A stretch of 64,000 nucleotides of DNA. It comes from Larkinella punicea (GTDB taxonomy: Bacteria > Bacteroidota > Bacteroidia > Cytophagales > Spirosomataceae). Position 1 is the stretch's first letter. Each line of letters begins with the position of its first letter. The translations under genes were made by a program, and so were the position numbers. The DNA is taken from assembly GCF_003334855.1 (NCBI RefSeq), contig NZ_QOWE01000017.1, positions 62,001 through 126,000 of the forward strand. The letters run 5' to 3'. Under the pieces are notes generated by a model. The model was not told where the DNA came from. It saw only the letters and a program-made list of their open reading frames with translations, and ran no database searches. Positions 42,034-50,572 of the stretch are shown piece after piece.

Positions 42034-43317
42034 ATGAATTTGAAATCGCTTTTTACCAGCCTGCTTGTTGCGGGGATGTCGATGGGTACGGCCTGGGCCA
42101 TCCGGGGTCAGTTTGGTCACGAACAGGGCGCGGCCTGGGCCGGTGCCATCGGCGCGCTGAGTGTGCTGCTGGTGGCCAAGCGGTCCGACTGGTATGCGCG
42201 GATGTTCAAAGCGACGCTGGCGGCTGCCATTGGCTGGGGAATCGGTGGCATCATGAGCTACGGCATTGTGGTGGGCTACGGGCGGGGCATCGACTTCGTG
42301 AACGTTTATTACGGGCTGATGATGTTGTTCATCATCGGCGGTTTATACGGTTTTATTGGGGGCGGTTTGTTCGGGTTGGCCCTGGCCGATTCGCCAAAGA
42401 AACGCGTTTCGTGGCCGCATCTGATCGTTGAAATGGTGGTGGGCGCGATTGTCGTTTACTTTTTCCTGATCGAAGAATGGGGCTGGCTCATGACGCCCCC
42501 GCGTTCCGAAATGTGGGCGGCCTGTCTGGGAATGGCGGTGGCCCTGACCTGGTATCTGTATCGGAACAAGCAGTATTCGGCTTTGCGCGTGGCGGTTTTT
42601 GCCGGACTGGGGGGCGGTTTTGGCTTTGCCTTCGGGAACTTCCTGCAAGTGATGGGCGGATTGTCAGGCATCAAATTCAATTTCTGGAATGTCATGGAAT
42701 ACACCCTGGGCTTTTTCGGCGGCATCGGCATGGCGTATGGTACGTTTACGTCGTCCTGGGAACCGGCCGAAAACCGGGAGAAGCGAGCCAACATCTGGTT
42801 TCCCCTGTTGATGCTGGTGTTGTTCATTCCGTTTGTGGTCTGGGATCAGACCTTCGAGATAAAAAAGCTGGAAGAAAACTTTATTAAAATTACAACGGGA
42901 GATATTCCGGCGCTGGCGCAAACGGTGCGGTGGGTGGCGCTACTTGCCGTGTTACTGACCAGCGCGATCTGGTTTGTGAAGTATTACCAGACGCGGAAAA
43001 GCGAGTGGGTTAGTTATGATTACAACGATGTCCGGACGTTTTTCCTTGGGCATTTTGGGTTATACATCGCTTACAGCTTTCTGATAACCGGTGCTTTTAT
43101 GAGTACCTACCGGATTGAACAGTACCTGTATGTCGTGAATCTGCTCGTGGTCACGTTACTGATCGGGAAAACAAAACCGGGGTTTTCTAACCGGGGAATG
43201 TATGCCGGCAAGTGGGCGATGGGCTTTGCGCTGGTGCTGGCTTTTATCGCGGTGATCGCGCTGGTGGCGATTCATTCGCACGGGGAGTTAAAAGGCATGA
43301 ACCGACGGTTTGAATAA
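42034..43317 (+). CDS. Polytopic membrane protein, unknown
   Basis: Encodes 427 residues with about ten to twelve predicted transmembrane segments, rich in glycine (GIGGIMSYGIVVGYGRG, GGLYGFIGGGLFGLALA, GLGGGFGFAFGNFLQVMGG). The N-terminus reads MSMGTAWAIRGQFGHEQGAAWAG, a distinctive polar-charged motif near the first helix. No transporter family is recognised. It has no cleavable-looking signal apart from the first helix. The C-terminus is short and charged. It lies 48 bases before a small soluble protein on the same strand and divergent from the DegT gene. It could be a permease for a product of the neighbouring glycan locus, but nothing in the sequence proves it. Confidence 0.75.
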   Translation: MNLKSLFTSLLVAGMSMGTAWAIRGQFGHEQGAAWAGAIGALSVLLVAKRSDWYARMFKATLAAAIGWGIGGIMSYGIVVGYGRGIDFVNVYYGLMMLFIIGGLYGFIGGGLFGLALADSPKKRVSWPHLIVEMVVGAIVVYFFLIEEWGWLMTPPRSEMWAACLGMAVALTWYLYRNKQYSALRVAVFAGLGGGFGFAFGNFLQVMGGLSGIKFNFWNVMEYTLGFFGGIGMAYGTFTSSWEPAENREKRANIWFPLLMLVLFIPFVVWDQTFEIKKLEENFIKITTGDIPALAQTVRWVALLAVLLTSAIWFVKYYQTRKSEWVSYDYNDVRTFFLGHFGLYIAYSFLITGAFMSTYRIEQYLYVVNLLVVTLLIGKTKPGFSNRGMYAGKWAMGFALVLAFIAVIALVAIHSHGELKGMNRRFE

Positions 43318-43365
43318 GGCAGCTTTTGTTTTACATTGCTTTGCAAACCAGTTTCAACACAGGAG

Positions 43366-43668
43366 ATGAAGGCTATTGATCTGAATGAGGCCACTCAGTT
43401 TTGTATGGAACCCCTTGGCAAACAGGTGCGGTTGGTAGTGATGAAAAACGGAGCGGAGTGGGTCTGCCGCAAAGAAAGTTATCAAAAACTGAACCGGTTT
43501 TTAAAGGCAGATACCGGTCGGTTATTTAAAGGACGGCTGCAACTGATTCTTGCCGATAATAAGCTGATCGTCGAAGTCAAAGGCTCCGAAGTTGGCACGG
43601 TTTCGGCAGACCATTTCCGGCAATATCTTTCGGAGTTGAAGACCTTTGCCACCAGTTACTTCGTTTAG
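43366..43668 (+). CDS. Small soluble protein, unknown
   Basis: Encodes 100 residues from the ATG at 43366 (MKAIDLNEATQFCMEPLGKQ); AGGAG ends directly before the ATG. An in-frame TTG 30 bases upstream is less likely. It has a mixed alpha/beta pattern with basic patches and no signal or membrane segment. The C-terminal DHFRQYLSELKTFATSYFV could be an amphipathic helix. No family is recognised. It lies between the unknown membrane protein and the LytS-like kinase; the good promoter at 43695-43724 separates it from the kinase, so it belongs with the upstream gene if with any. Confidence 0.6.
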   Translation: MKAIDLNEATQFCMEPLGKQVRLVVMKNGAEWVCRKESYQKLNRFLKADTGRLFKGRLQLILADNKLIVEVKGSEVGTVSADHFRQYLSELKTFATSYFV

Positions 43669-43694
43669 CGTCAATCGCAAGATTTCGGTTAGTC

Positions 43695-43724
43695 TTTGAT
43701 TAGTAGAAGATTATAGTAAATTTG
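43695..43724 (+). promoter_or_regulatory. Bacteroidota promoter of the LytS/LytTR pair
   Basis: TTTG at 43695-43698, an 18-base spacer, and TAAATTTG at 43717-43724 match the Bacteroidota sigma consensus (TTTG, about 19 bases, TAnnTTTG). The ATG of the kinase starts at 43729, only five bases after the -7 box, so transcription would begin at or within a few bases of the start codon. Confidence 0.6.
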
Positions 43725-43728
43725 GAGC

Positions 43729-45756
43729 ATGAAGAATTTTCTGCTGCTCCTGCTTATGCTCACGGTTTCGGGAGCGGTGCCGGTCGTCGGTCAAACGAAG
43801 ATCGACAGCCTGATGGCGTCGTCGGCCGGACTTCCGTTTGGGCAGAAAAAAATCAACGCGCTGCGAAGAGTCGCCTGGGAACTGGCCAAAACCCGGACCC
43901 AACTGGCCCTGGCGCGGCAATACGCCGACAGCATCGTTCTGGTGGCAAAAGCGATCAACGATGCCGATGGCGTTGCGGTTGCCAATCTGTATTACGGGGT
44001 GATCAACAAACACGGGGGCGATTTTGAGAATGCGCTTGACCATTTTGGTCGGTATATCCGCTATTTCCGAGCCGCAGGCGATTCGGTAAAAGTAGGCATT
44101 GGCCAGTTTGAAACCGGTGTTCTGGAACGGGAGCGGGGCAATTACGAAGCCAGTTTGCGGGCTTTCCAGGAGGCATTGCGAATCAACGAAGCCAAAGGGG
44201 ATGTCTACGCCACGGGCAACACCCTCAATTCCATCGGTTCCATTTACGGACGGATGCAGCAGTGGGACAACGCCATCGCAACCTATCGACGGGGCCTGGT
44301 TTATTTTGAGAAAGAGAAAGACCGGGGCGCACAGGCCAACGCCTACGGAAATATGGCGAATGCGTTTTCCAATAAAAAAGACTACAAACAGGCCGAATTG
44401 CATTTCCAAAAAGCACTCGCGATCCACAAAGAGCAACGGATGGAGTGGGCGGTGGTGAAAGATCATGTCAACATTGCGGCCCTGTTGAACAAGCAGGAAA
44501 AGTATGCCGAAGCCCTTCCGATTTACCAGCAAACACTGGCTATCCGCCAAAAATTACCCAACAAAGCCGACATCGCCGGAAATCTGTATTACGTGGGATT
44601 TACCCAACTCAAGTTGAAGCAATACGCTGCGGCCAAAGAGAACCTGCTGAAAGCACTGGAGATGGCGGAAGAGATTGGGGCCAAGCCGGTGATCGGCGAT
44701 GCCAATGCGGCTTTGTCGGAAGTCTACACCGCTCAGGACGATTACCAGAAGGCGCTCGAGCAATACAAAAAACACACGGCCACGAAGGATAGTGTGATGA
44801 ACCTCCAGATTTCGGGTCGCCTGAACGAGTTGCAGGTCAAGTACGAAACCGGCGAAAAAGACAAGCGGATTGTTCTGCTGGCGAAAGAGAAGGAGATTCT
44901 GGCGAAGGAAAAAATGATTCTGGCCAAGGAAAAAGCCATTCAGGAACAGGAAGCCCTGCGGCAGGCCACAATCCGGAGAATGTATGGGATTGGGCTGGTA
45001 TTCCTCTGTATTTTAAGCGCATTGGCCTTTGTCATGGTCCGGCAACGCATCAAAAGCCAGAGAGCAATGGCGGAAAAAAATGACGAGTTGAAAACCGCCC
45101 GGTTTCAGCGCGAACTGAGCGAACTGGAACTGAAAGCCCTGCGCGCCCAGATCAATCCACATTTTCTCTTCAACTGCATGAACTCCATCAACCAGATGAT
45201 TTTGGGCGGAGAGTCCGAAAAAGCGTCGCTCTATCTGGGAAAATTCTCGAAGCTCGTCCGCCTGATTCTGGAAAACTCCGACTCGAAGGAAATCTCGCTC
45301 ACCAGCGAACTTGCCACCATCCGGTCGTATATTGAACTGGAAGAACTGCGGTTTAAAGGAAAAATCAATTACCGGATCGATGTCGACGAAAGCATCGATC
45401 CGGAAGATACTTACATTCCGTCCATGATTTTGCAACCGTTTGTCGAAAACGCCATCTGGCACGGTCTCATGCACCGGGTTTCGAACGAACCGGGAACCAT
45501 TGCAATTTCGGTGGCCAACCAGCACGAACACCTCACCTGCCTGATCGAAGACAATGGCGTTGGGCGCGGAAAATCCACGTCCCTCAACGAACAATCGGTG
45601 ATCAAAAACAAGTCGATGGGGCTGAAAATCACAGAAGAACGGCTGCGGTTTCTGAACCACGGAGCCGCCAGCCAACTGATTTACTTTACCGATTTGATGA
45701 ACGCTTTCAACCAGCCGGCCGGAACCCGGGTCGAAATCCGTATCCCCGTTTCATGA
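43729..45756 (+). CDS. TPR-containing LytS-type sensor histidine kinase
   Basis: Encodes 675 residues. A signal peptide (MKNFLLLLLMLTVSGAVPVVG) precedes about 340 residues of TPR repeats in the periplasm (motifs such as YATGNTLNSIGSIYGRMQQW and ANAYGNMANAFSNKKDYKQA). A heptad stretch with three LAKEK copies follows, then one transmembrane helix (about 415-435). The cytoplasmic part is a His_kinase domain (phospho-acceptor His478 in NPHFLFNCMNSIN) and an ATPase domain with N-box and G-box-like motifs (LQPFVENAIWHGL, LIEDNGVGRG). It pairs with the overlapping LytTR response regulator. The TPRs probably sense a protein or peptide partner; the signal is unknown. Confidence 0.94.
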   Translation: MKNFLLLLLMLTVSGAVPVVGQTKIDSLMASSAGLPFGQKKINALRRVAWELAKTRTQLALARQYADSIVLVAKAINDADGVAVANLYYGVINKHGGDFENALDHFGRYIRYFRAAGDSVKVGIGQFETGVLERERGNYEASLRAFQEALRINEAKGDVYATGNTLNSIGSIYGRMQQWDNAIATYRRGLVYFEKEKDRGAQANAYGNMANAFSNKKDYKQAELHFQKALAIHKEQRMEWAVVKDHVNIAALLNKQEKYAEALPIYQQTLAIRQKLPNKADIAGNLYYVGFTQLKLKQYAAAKENLLKALEMAEEIGAKPVIGDANAALSEVYTAQDDYQKALEQYKKHTATKDSVMNLQISGRLNELQVKYETGEKDKRIVLLAKEKEILAKEKMILAKEKAIQEQEALRQATIRRMYGIGLVFLCILSALAFVMVRQRIKSQRAMAEKNDELKTARFQRELSELELKALRAQINPHFLFNCMNSINQMILGGESEKASLYLGKFSKLVRLILENSDSKEISLTSELATIRSYIELEELRFKGKINYRIDVDESIDPEDTYIPSMILQPFVENAIWHGLMHRVSNEPGTIAISVANQHEHLTCLIEDNGVGRGKSTSLNEQSVIKNKSMGLKITEERLRFLNHGAASQLIYFTDLMNAFNQPAGTRVEIRIPVS

Positions 45757-46502
45757 TCAAAGCCATTGTTGTGGATGACGAAGCCGACGGGCGGGCGGCC
45801 ATTGCGATGGCCCTGGCCCGGTATTGTCCGGAGGTTTTCATCGCCGAAAGTTGCGAGACACCCGAAGCCGGTGTGCGGGCCATTCACGCCCACAAGCCGG
45901 ATCTGGTTTTTTTAGACATTCAGATGCCCCGGATGTCGGGCTTCGATGTGTTGCAGAAACTGTCGCCCATCACGTTTGAGGTGGTTTTTGTCTCGGCCTA
46001 CGACCGCTACGCCATTCAGGCCATCAAGTTCAGCGCGCTGGATTACCTGCTCAAACCGCTGGATGTCGACGAACTGATACAGGCCGTTCGGAAAGTGGAA
46101 GAGCGGCTTCGGCTGAAAAATAATCCCTTCGGCTATCAGTCCGTCTTGCACAACCTGCAATTTCGGGATGGGAAAATCAAGCGGCTGGCGGTGCCTGCCC
46201 TCGACGGCATTTCCTTTTTCGATACCGACAGCATCATTTTTTGCCGGGCCGACGGCAGCTACACCACGCTCTACATGCGCAACAAACAGCAGGTGGTGGT
46301 GGCCAAAAAGCTCAAGGATTTTGAAACCCTGCTGGCCGAATCCGATTTCTGCCGGGTTCACCATTCCGCCCTCATCAACGTCCGGCATGTTCAGAAATAC
46401 GTCAAGGGCGAGGGCGGTTACGTGATCCTTTCCGAGGGGCATCACATCGACGTTTCCCGCCGGAAAAAAGAGGATTTTCTGCGCCTGATGGATCTGATTT
46501 GA
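45753..46502 (+). CDS. LytTR family response regulator
   Basis: Encodes 249 residues and overlaps the kinase stop by 4 bases (ATGA), so translation is coupled. The receiver domain has the acidic pair Asp8-Asp9, phospho-acceptor Asp55 (LVFLDIQMPR) and Lys101 (YLLKPLD). A linker leads to a LytTR DNA-binding domain (about 145-249; IIFCRADGSYTTLYM ... FCRVHHSALINV). It is the cognate regulator of the upstream kinase. Target genes are not identified; LytTR sites are short direct repeats that are hard to recognise by eye. Confidence 0.96.
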   Translation: MIKAIVVDDEADGRAAIAMALARYCPEVFIAESCETPEAGVRAIHAHKPDLVFLDIQMPRMSGFDVLQKLSPITFEVVFVSAYDRYAIQAIKFSALDYLLKPLDVDELIQAVRKVEERLRLKNNPFGYQSVLHNLQFRDGKIKRLAVPALDGISFFDTDSIIFCRADGSYTTLYMRNKQQVVVAKKLKDFETLLAESDFCRVHHSALINVRHVQKYVKGEGGYVILSEGHHIDVSRRKKEDFLRLMDLI

Positions 46503-46508
46503 CGCGTA

Positions 46509-46922
46509 TTATTTCTTGGCTACCGACACTATTTTCTGATTTTCCGAATTGATGCTGCTATCGGTCAGGTTTCCGCCTTTGATGGTAAATACGGATTTGT
46601 CTGTGGCGTTGACCGTGTAAGTATCTCCGGATTTTGAAACGGTGCCTTCCCGTAGGTTGCTGGCAAACAGCTTGTCCCCGGCCAGGTAATAGGACGTTAT
46701 TATTTTAACGTTCGTGTCATCCGTCCGGACAATGTCGTATTCGCCCCGACGGCCATCAGCATTTGGGAAATTGGTGACGGCACTACCGACTGTGATGGAA
46801 AGCAATTGATACTTCCCCACAACCTGAGACGCCAGATCCGGGTCTGGCTCGACTTCTTCGCTGTCTTTCGAACAGCCGACGAGGAGGACCGACAGAATGA
46901 GCAGGAGTTTTACGATTTTCAT
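46509..46922 (-). CDS. Lipocalin-like lipoprotein
   Basis: Encodes 137 residues with a clear lipobox (LLVGC, Cys17), followed by an acidic linker (SKDSEEVEPDPD). The mature domain has the alternating strands of a small lipocalin-like barrel (VGKYQLLSITV, YDIVRTDDTNVKIITSYYL, GDTYTVNATDKSVFTIKGGN). Many Bacteroidota encode such proteins of unknown function. It is convergent with the LytTR regulator, with 6 bases between stops, and lies 107 bases from the end of the AraC gene on the same strand. That gap holds nothing recognisable. Confidence 0.75.
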   Translation of the reverse strand: MKIVKLLLILSVLLVGCSKDSEEVEPDPDLASQVVGKYQLLSITVGSAVTNFPNADGRRGEYDIVRTDDTNVKIITSYYLAGDKLFASNLREGTVSKSGDTYTVNATDKSVFTIKGGNLTDSSINSENQKIVSVAKK

Positions 46923-47029
46923 GATTCTTTCAGATGGTTCGTTGGTCTGAAAGGTATCATGCTGAAAGCCACCGGAAAACTATGCTTTTGCAGGTGGCAA
47001 TTCCGGTTTCATAAGTGGTGGCAACACGT

Positions 47030-48040
47030 TCACGGAAAGCGAACCGAGCCTTTCAACTCGCGGGGCAAATACCCGAATTTCTTTTTGAAGGCAACGGTGA
47101 AATGCTGGTGGTTTTTATAACCGATCAGGTTGGAGACCTCGGCAATGGTTTCAAACTGGCCCTTCCGAATCAATTCCTTGGCCTGTTCCATCCGGCAGTC
47201 GGTCAGGTAGCCGAAAACAGTGGTCTGATACAATTCCTTGAAACCCTCCTGAAGTTTGGTGCGGTTTAGCCCCACCAGCCGCGACAACTGCTCGATGGAG
47301 TAGGGGGTCGTGAGGTTCTGGCTGAGGAGTTCCCGGACCTCGTAAAGTTTATCGACATCGGTTTTTTTCAAGGTTGACGGAGCGGTTTTGGCCGTCGTGA
47401 TCTGGTCGATTTGCAGCGTCAGTAACTCGCATACTTTGGCTTCCAGAAAAATCCTTTTTAAAATGCCGGTAAACGGGCACTCCCTCAATTCGGCCAGGAT
47501 TTCCTTCATCCGCGGGGTGATTGGATAACTGCCATTGCCCAGGAGCGCGGGGACGTTCTTTTCGATATGAGTTCCGAAAATGCCAAGCTGCTCAAGGTCG
47601 TGGTTGAAAAGACGGCGCAGGAAATCCAGCGATAATTCAATTTCAACACTGGACGCAAAGGGTGTTTTTAAATAGGTAAGATGACCTTTCAGGGCCGGGT
47701 AAAAGAGCAGCGAATGCCGCCCGGTCATAATGTTGGTATCGGGTTCGAACCGGGCGTTGGGCCTGTAGACACAGCCGCCGGTCGTGATTTCAAAATGCAT
47801 TTGCAAATACGGAAAATCACTTTCAATGTGCTGTGTAAAAGCATTTTCGTGTTGAACCTGAAACTGACTGATAAAGAGCCCGTTCAGATGAACCCGGTGG
47901 GAGCGGGAATAAATACCGGCATAGTTGAACTCTCCCTGGTATTCGGTCATGCCAATTTCGTTCGGAACTGAATAGCCATCCGAGTATTCCCGTATGTGCT
48001 GGATTTCTTCAAGATCCTCTGATTTAAATACAATCTTCAT
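47030..48040 (-). CDS. AraC family regulator, PchR-like
   Basis: Encodes 336 residues. The C-terminal 100 hold the two AraC helix-turn-helix units (IEQLSRLVGLNRTKLQEGF and IAEVSNLIGYKNHQHFTVAF). The N-terminal 220 are a sensor domain without a recognised name, of the type found in PchR-like regulators of siderophore uptake. It is divergent from the TonB receptor at 48174, and the 133-base spacer holds a strong dyad (48107-48146). The likely role is ligand-responsive control of that uptake operon. Confidence 0.88.
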   Translation of the reverse strand: MKIVFKSEDLEEIQHIREYSDGYSVPNEIGMTEYQGEFNYAGIYSRSHRVHLNGLFISQFQVQHENAFTQHIESDFPYLQMHFEITTGGCVYRPNARFEPDTNIMTGRHSLLFYPALKGHLTYLKTPFASSVEIELSLDFLRRLFNHDLEQLGIFGTHIEKNVPALLGNGSYPITPRMKEILAELRECPFTGILKRIFLEAKVCELLTLQIDQITTAKTAPSTLKKTDVDKLYEVRELLSQNLTTPYSIEQLSRLVGLNRTKLQEGFKELYQTTVFGYLTDCRMEQAKELIRKGQFETIAEVSNLIGYKNHQHFTVAFKKKFGYLPRELKGSVRFP

Positions 48041-48106
48041 GGAAATTCTGCTTCTCGCGTCATCAATACTGCACCTGACGTTATTCCTCCAGCCCTGAAA
48101 AGAATA

Positions 48107-48146
48107 CCTTTGTCGGCTATTAAGAATTAGTCTTAATAATCAAAGG
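48107..48146. promoter_or_regulatory. Operator-like dyad between the AraC regulator and the TonB receptor
   Basis: The inner dyad is TATTAAGA-ATTAG-TCTTAATA (48118-48138, perfect 8+5+8). It is bracketed by CCTTTG (48107-48112) and CAAAGG (48141-48146). It lies 28 bases before the receptor ATG. It could bind the AraC regulator or an iron-responsive repressor of Fur or DtxR type; the sequence cannot tell which. Confidence 0.6.
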
Positions 48147-48173
48147 TAATGATCTCTATTCTTCTGACATACA

Positions 48174-50546
48174 ATGAGTAAAAGATTTTTGATTTTATTT
48201 CTTTTTCTCATATCGCAGTTCTGTCTGGCTCAGAGTCCCTTATCCGTCTGGAATGGGTCGGTGAAGGGGGCAAAAGGGAATGCATTGGCGGGGGCGACGG
48301 TATCGATTGTGGAATTGAAAAAGTTTACCACCACGAATTCAGCCGGAAGTTTTGAGTTTACCGGCATACCGGAAGGCACGTATCACATTCAGGTCACCCA
48401 CGTGGGTTATACCACCGCCCTGAAAGACGTGCAATCGACGGGACAGAAGCGGGTTCGGCTGAATCTGGTGCTGCAGGAAGAAGCCCGCGAATTGACGGAG
48501 GTGCAGGTGCGGGGGAAATCGGAAACCCAGCAGGCGAAGGAAACACCCATTAAAGCGGAGGTGATCAATACCAAAGCCGTTCAGGAACAGCCGTCTACGC
48601 TGGTCGAGCTGATGAATCGGTCGGCGGGAATCCGCATCCGGCAAACGGGTGGGTTGGGGTCGAATGCGGGACTGATGATGAACGGTTTTCAAGACCGGGC
48701 CATCAAAAACTTCAAAGACGGTATTCCGCTGGATTATCTGGGCGCGGGCTACAACATTGCGCTGGTTCCGGTCAATATGCTCGAACGGGTGGAGATTTAC
48801 AAAGGCGTTTTGCCCGCCGGTTTGGGCGCTGATGCGCTGGGTGGAGCCGTCAACATGGTGACCAAAAAATCGCTGTACCGCTACGCCGAGGCATCCTACG
48901 AAATGGCATCGTTTAACACGCACCGGGCCTCGTTGAATGTCCTTTATACCGACACGACCCGGAAATTCTTCCTGGGTGCCGATGCGTTTGTCAACCGATC
49001 CGACAATAATTACAGGGTCGATGTGACCGTCACCGACCTGGAAACGGCGGCCCGCAGCCCGGCGACGGTGCGGTTATTTCACAACCGGTTTACCAATTAT
49101 TACGCCGAAGCCTACGGCGGTTTTGCCAACACCCGCTGGGCCGACGAACTGCGGCTGGGCGTCACCTGGTTTCGGATCGATCGCCAGAACCAGTACGGAT
49201 CGACCATGTCGCAGCCCTTTGGCGCGTCGGTCAGTCAGCAGTATTCGGTCATTCCCACGCTGCGGTATCGCAAGGCGTTCCGAAAATTGAGCCTCGACCA
49301 GTTTCTGACCACCAGCACCATCCACGTTCAGCAGATCGACACGGCGCGGGGCGTTTACGACTGGTACGGAAACTTTAGACCCAGCCCCTCGCGAACGGGC
49401 GAAACCTCGACACGGGGTTCGTTGTCGGACATTGATTTTTCGTATTTCACGTCCCGATCCAACCTGGCCTACCAGCTCGATGACCGAAATAAGCTGGAGT
49501 TGAATGTCGTGTCGGCGAAGCTGGTTCGGCGGGGAAGGGATCCGCTGGGATTGACCTTCAAAAACGGTACGGACATCCTGGAGCCAGCCGCTCACTATAC
49601 CAAGCTGATTACCGCTCTGGGCCTGGAATCAAAGTGGCTGGAAGAGAAACTGGCTACGAATCTGATCGTTAAGTATTATCATTCCAACGTCGATGCGACT
49701 GATACCGATTATTACGGAACCGTAATACCGCGTTCGGAAACCTCAAACCGGTGGGGAATGGCCGGAGCCGCCAAACTTTCACTCGGAGCCAACGCTTTTG
49801 TTCGGGCGTCGGCGGAGGTGGCCACCCGGCTGCCGGAACAGGACGAACTCTTTGGCGATGGGAATTTTCATATTGCCAATTTTGAACTCAAACCCGAACG
49901 GAGCACCAATTTCAACCTGGGTTTTCGGACTGAAAAACCGGGGCGCTACAGCTTCGAACTCAATTCATTTTACCGGATTACGCGGGATCTGATTCTGCGG
50001 GTGCCGGTGAATATTTTCTTCACCCAGAATCAGAACGTGAACAACGTCAAAGGCTTGGGAGTAGAAGCCGACGCCACAGTGTCCCTGACGCATTGGCTGC
50101 GGGCCAACGGCAATTTCACCTGGCAGGATTTTCGGCTGTTCGACACGGGAAACCGGACGACCGAAGGAGCGCGTTTGCGCAACACGCCCTACTTTTTTGC
50201 CAATCTGGGGCTGAACGCTACCCTTCCGCGTCTGTTTGCGGGTCACGATCGGCTGAATCTATACTATTATTTCATGTTCGTCCGGGAATATTACCTGGAC
50301 TACATTCCGAAATCACTGGAACCGCCCGGTTTTCTGGGCCTGTGGGGAAAAGCTCAGTTCAACGCACCGAACATCATTCCGAACCAGCAACTGCATTCGA
50401 TGGGATTAACGTACAACCCGGTCAACGACCGGTTATCGGTCGGTTTGCAGGTTAAAAATATCTTCGACAGCCCGGTTTTCGACAACTTCCGGATTCAGAA
50501 CGCGGGCCGAAGTGTGCATTTTAAAGTGAATTACATCCTGAAATAA
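48174..50546 (+). CDS. TonB-dependent receptor, siderophore type
   Basis: Encodes 790 residues. A signal peptide (ILFLFLISQFCLAQ) precedes a carboxypeptidase-like regulatory domain (about 25-105, ending VRLNLVLQEEARELTEVQVRG). The plug domain (about 115-230; IRIRQTGGLGSNAGLMMNGF, VEIYKGVLPAGLGADALGGA) is followed by a 22-strand beta-barrel that ends in an aromatic-rich C-terminal strand (GRSVHFKVNYILK). It has the size and features of a ferric-siderophore receptor rather than a SusC (about 1000 residues). It leads a four-gene operon with DUF4374, PepSY and a small membrane protein, an arrangement typical of xenosiderophore uptake. Confidence 0.95.
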   Translation: MSKRFLILFLFLISQFCLAQSPLSVWNGSVKGAKGNALAGATVSIVELKKFTTTNSAGSFEFTGIPEGTYHIQVTHVGYTTALKDVQSTGQKRVRLNLVLQEEARELTEVQVRGKSETQQAKETPIKAEVINTKAVQEQPSTLVELMNRSAGIRIRQTGGLGSNAGLMMNGFQDRAIKNFKDGIPLDYLGAGYNIALVPVNMLERVEIYKGVLPAGLGADALGGAVNMVTKKSLYRYAEASYEMASFNTHRASLNVLYTDTTRKFFLGADAFVNRSDNNYRVDVTVTDLETAARSPATVRLFHNRFTNYYAEAYGGFANTRWADELRLGVTWFRIDRQNQYGSTMSQPFGASVSQQYSVIPTLRYRKAFRKLSLDQFLTTSTIHVQQIDTARGVYDWYGNFRPSPSRTGETSTRGSLSDIDFSYFTSRSNLAYQLDDRNKLELNVVSAKLVRRGRDPLGLTFKNGTDILEPAAHYTKLITALGLESKWLEEKLATNLIVKYYHSNVDATDTDYYGTVIPRSETSNRWGMAGAAKLSLGANAFVRASAEVATRLPEQDELFGDGNFHIANFELKPERSTNFNLGFRTEKPGRYSFELNSFYRITRDLILRVPVNIFFTQNQNVNNVKGLGVEADATVSLTHWLRANGNFTWQDFRLFDTGNRTTEGARLRNTPYFFANLGLNATLPRLFAGHDRLNLYYYFMFVREYYLDYIPKSLEPPGFLGLWGKAQFNAPNIIPNQQLHSMGLTYNPVNDRLSVGLQVKNIFDSPVFDNFRIQNAGRSVHFKVNYILK

Positions 50547-50572
50547 ATCGCTTCATTTTATTACCCCTACCC

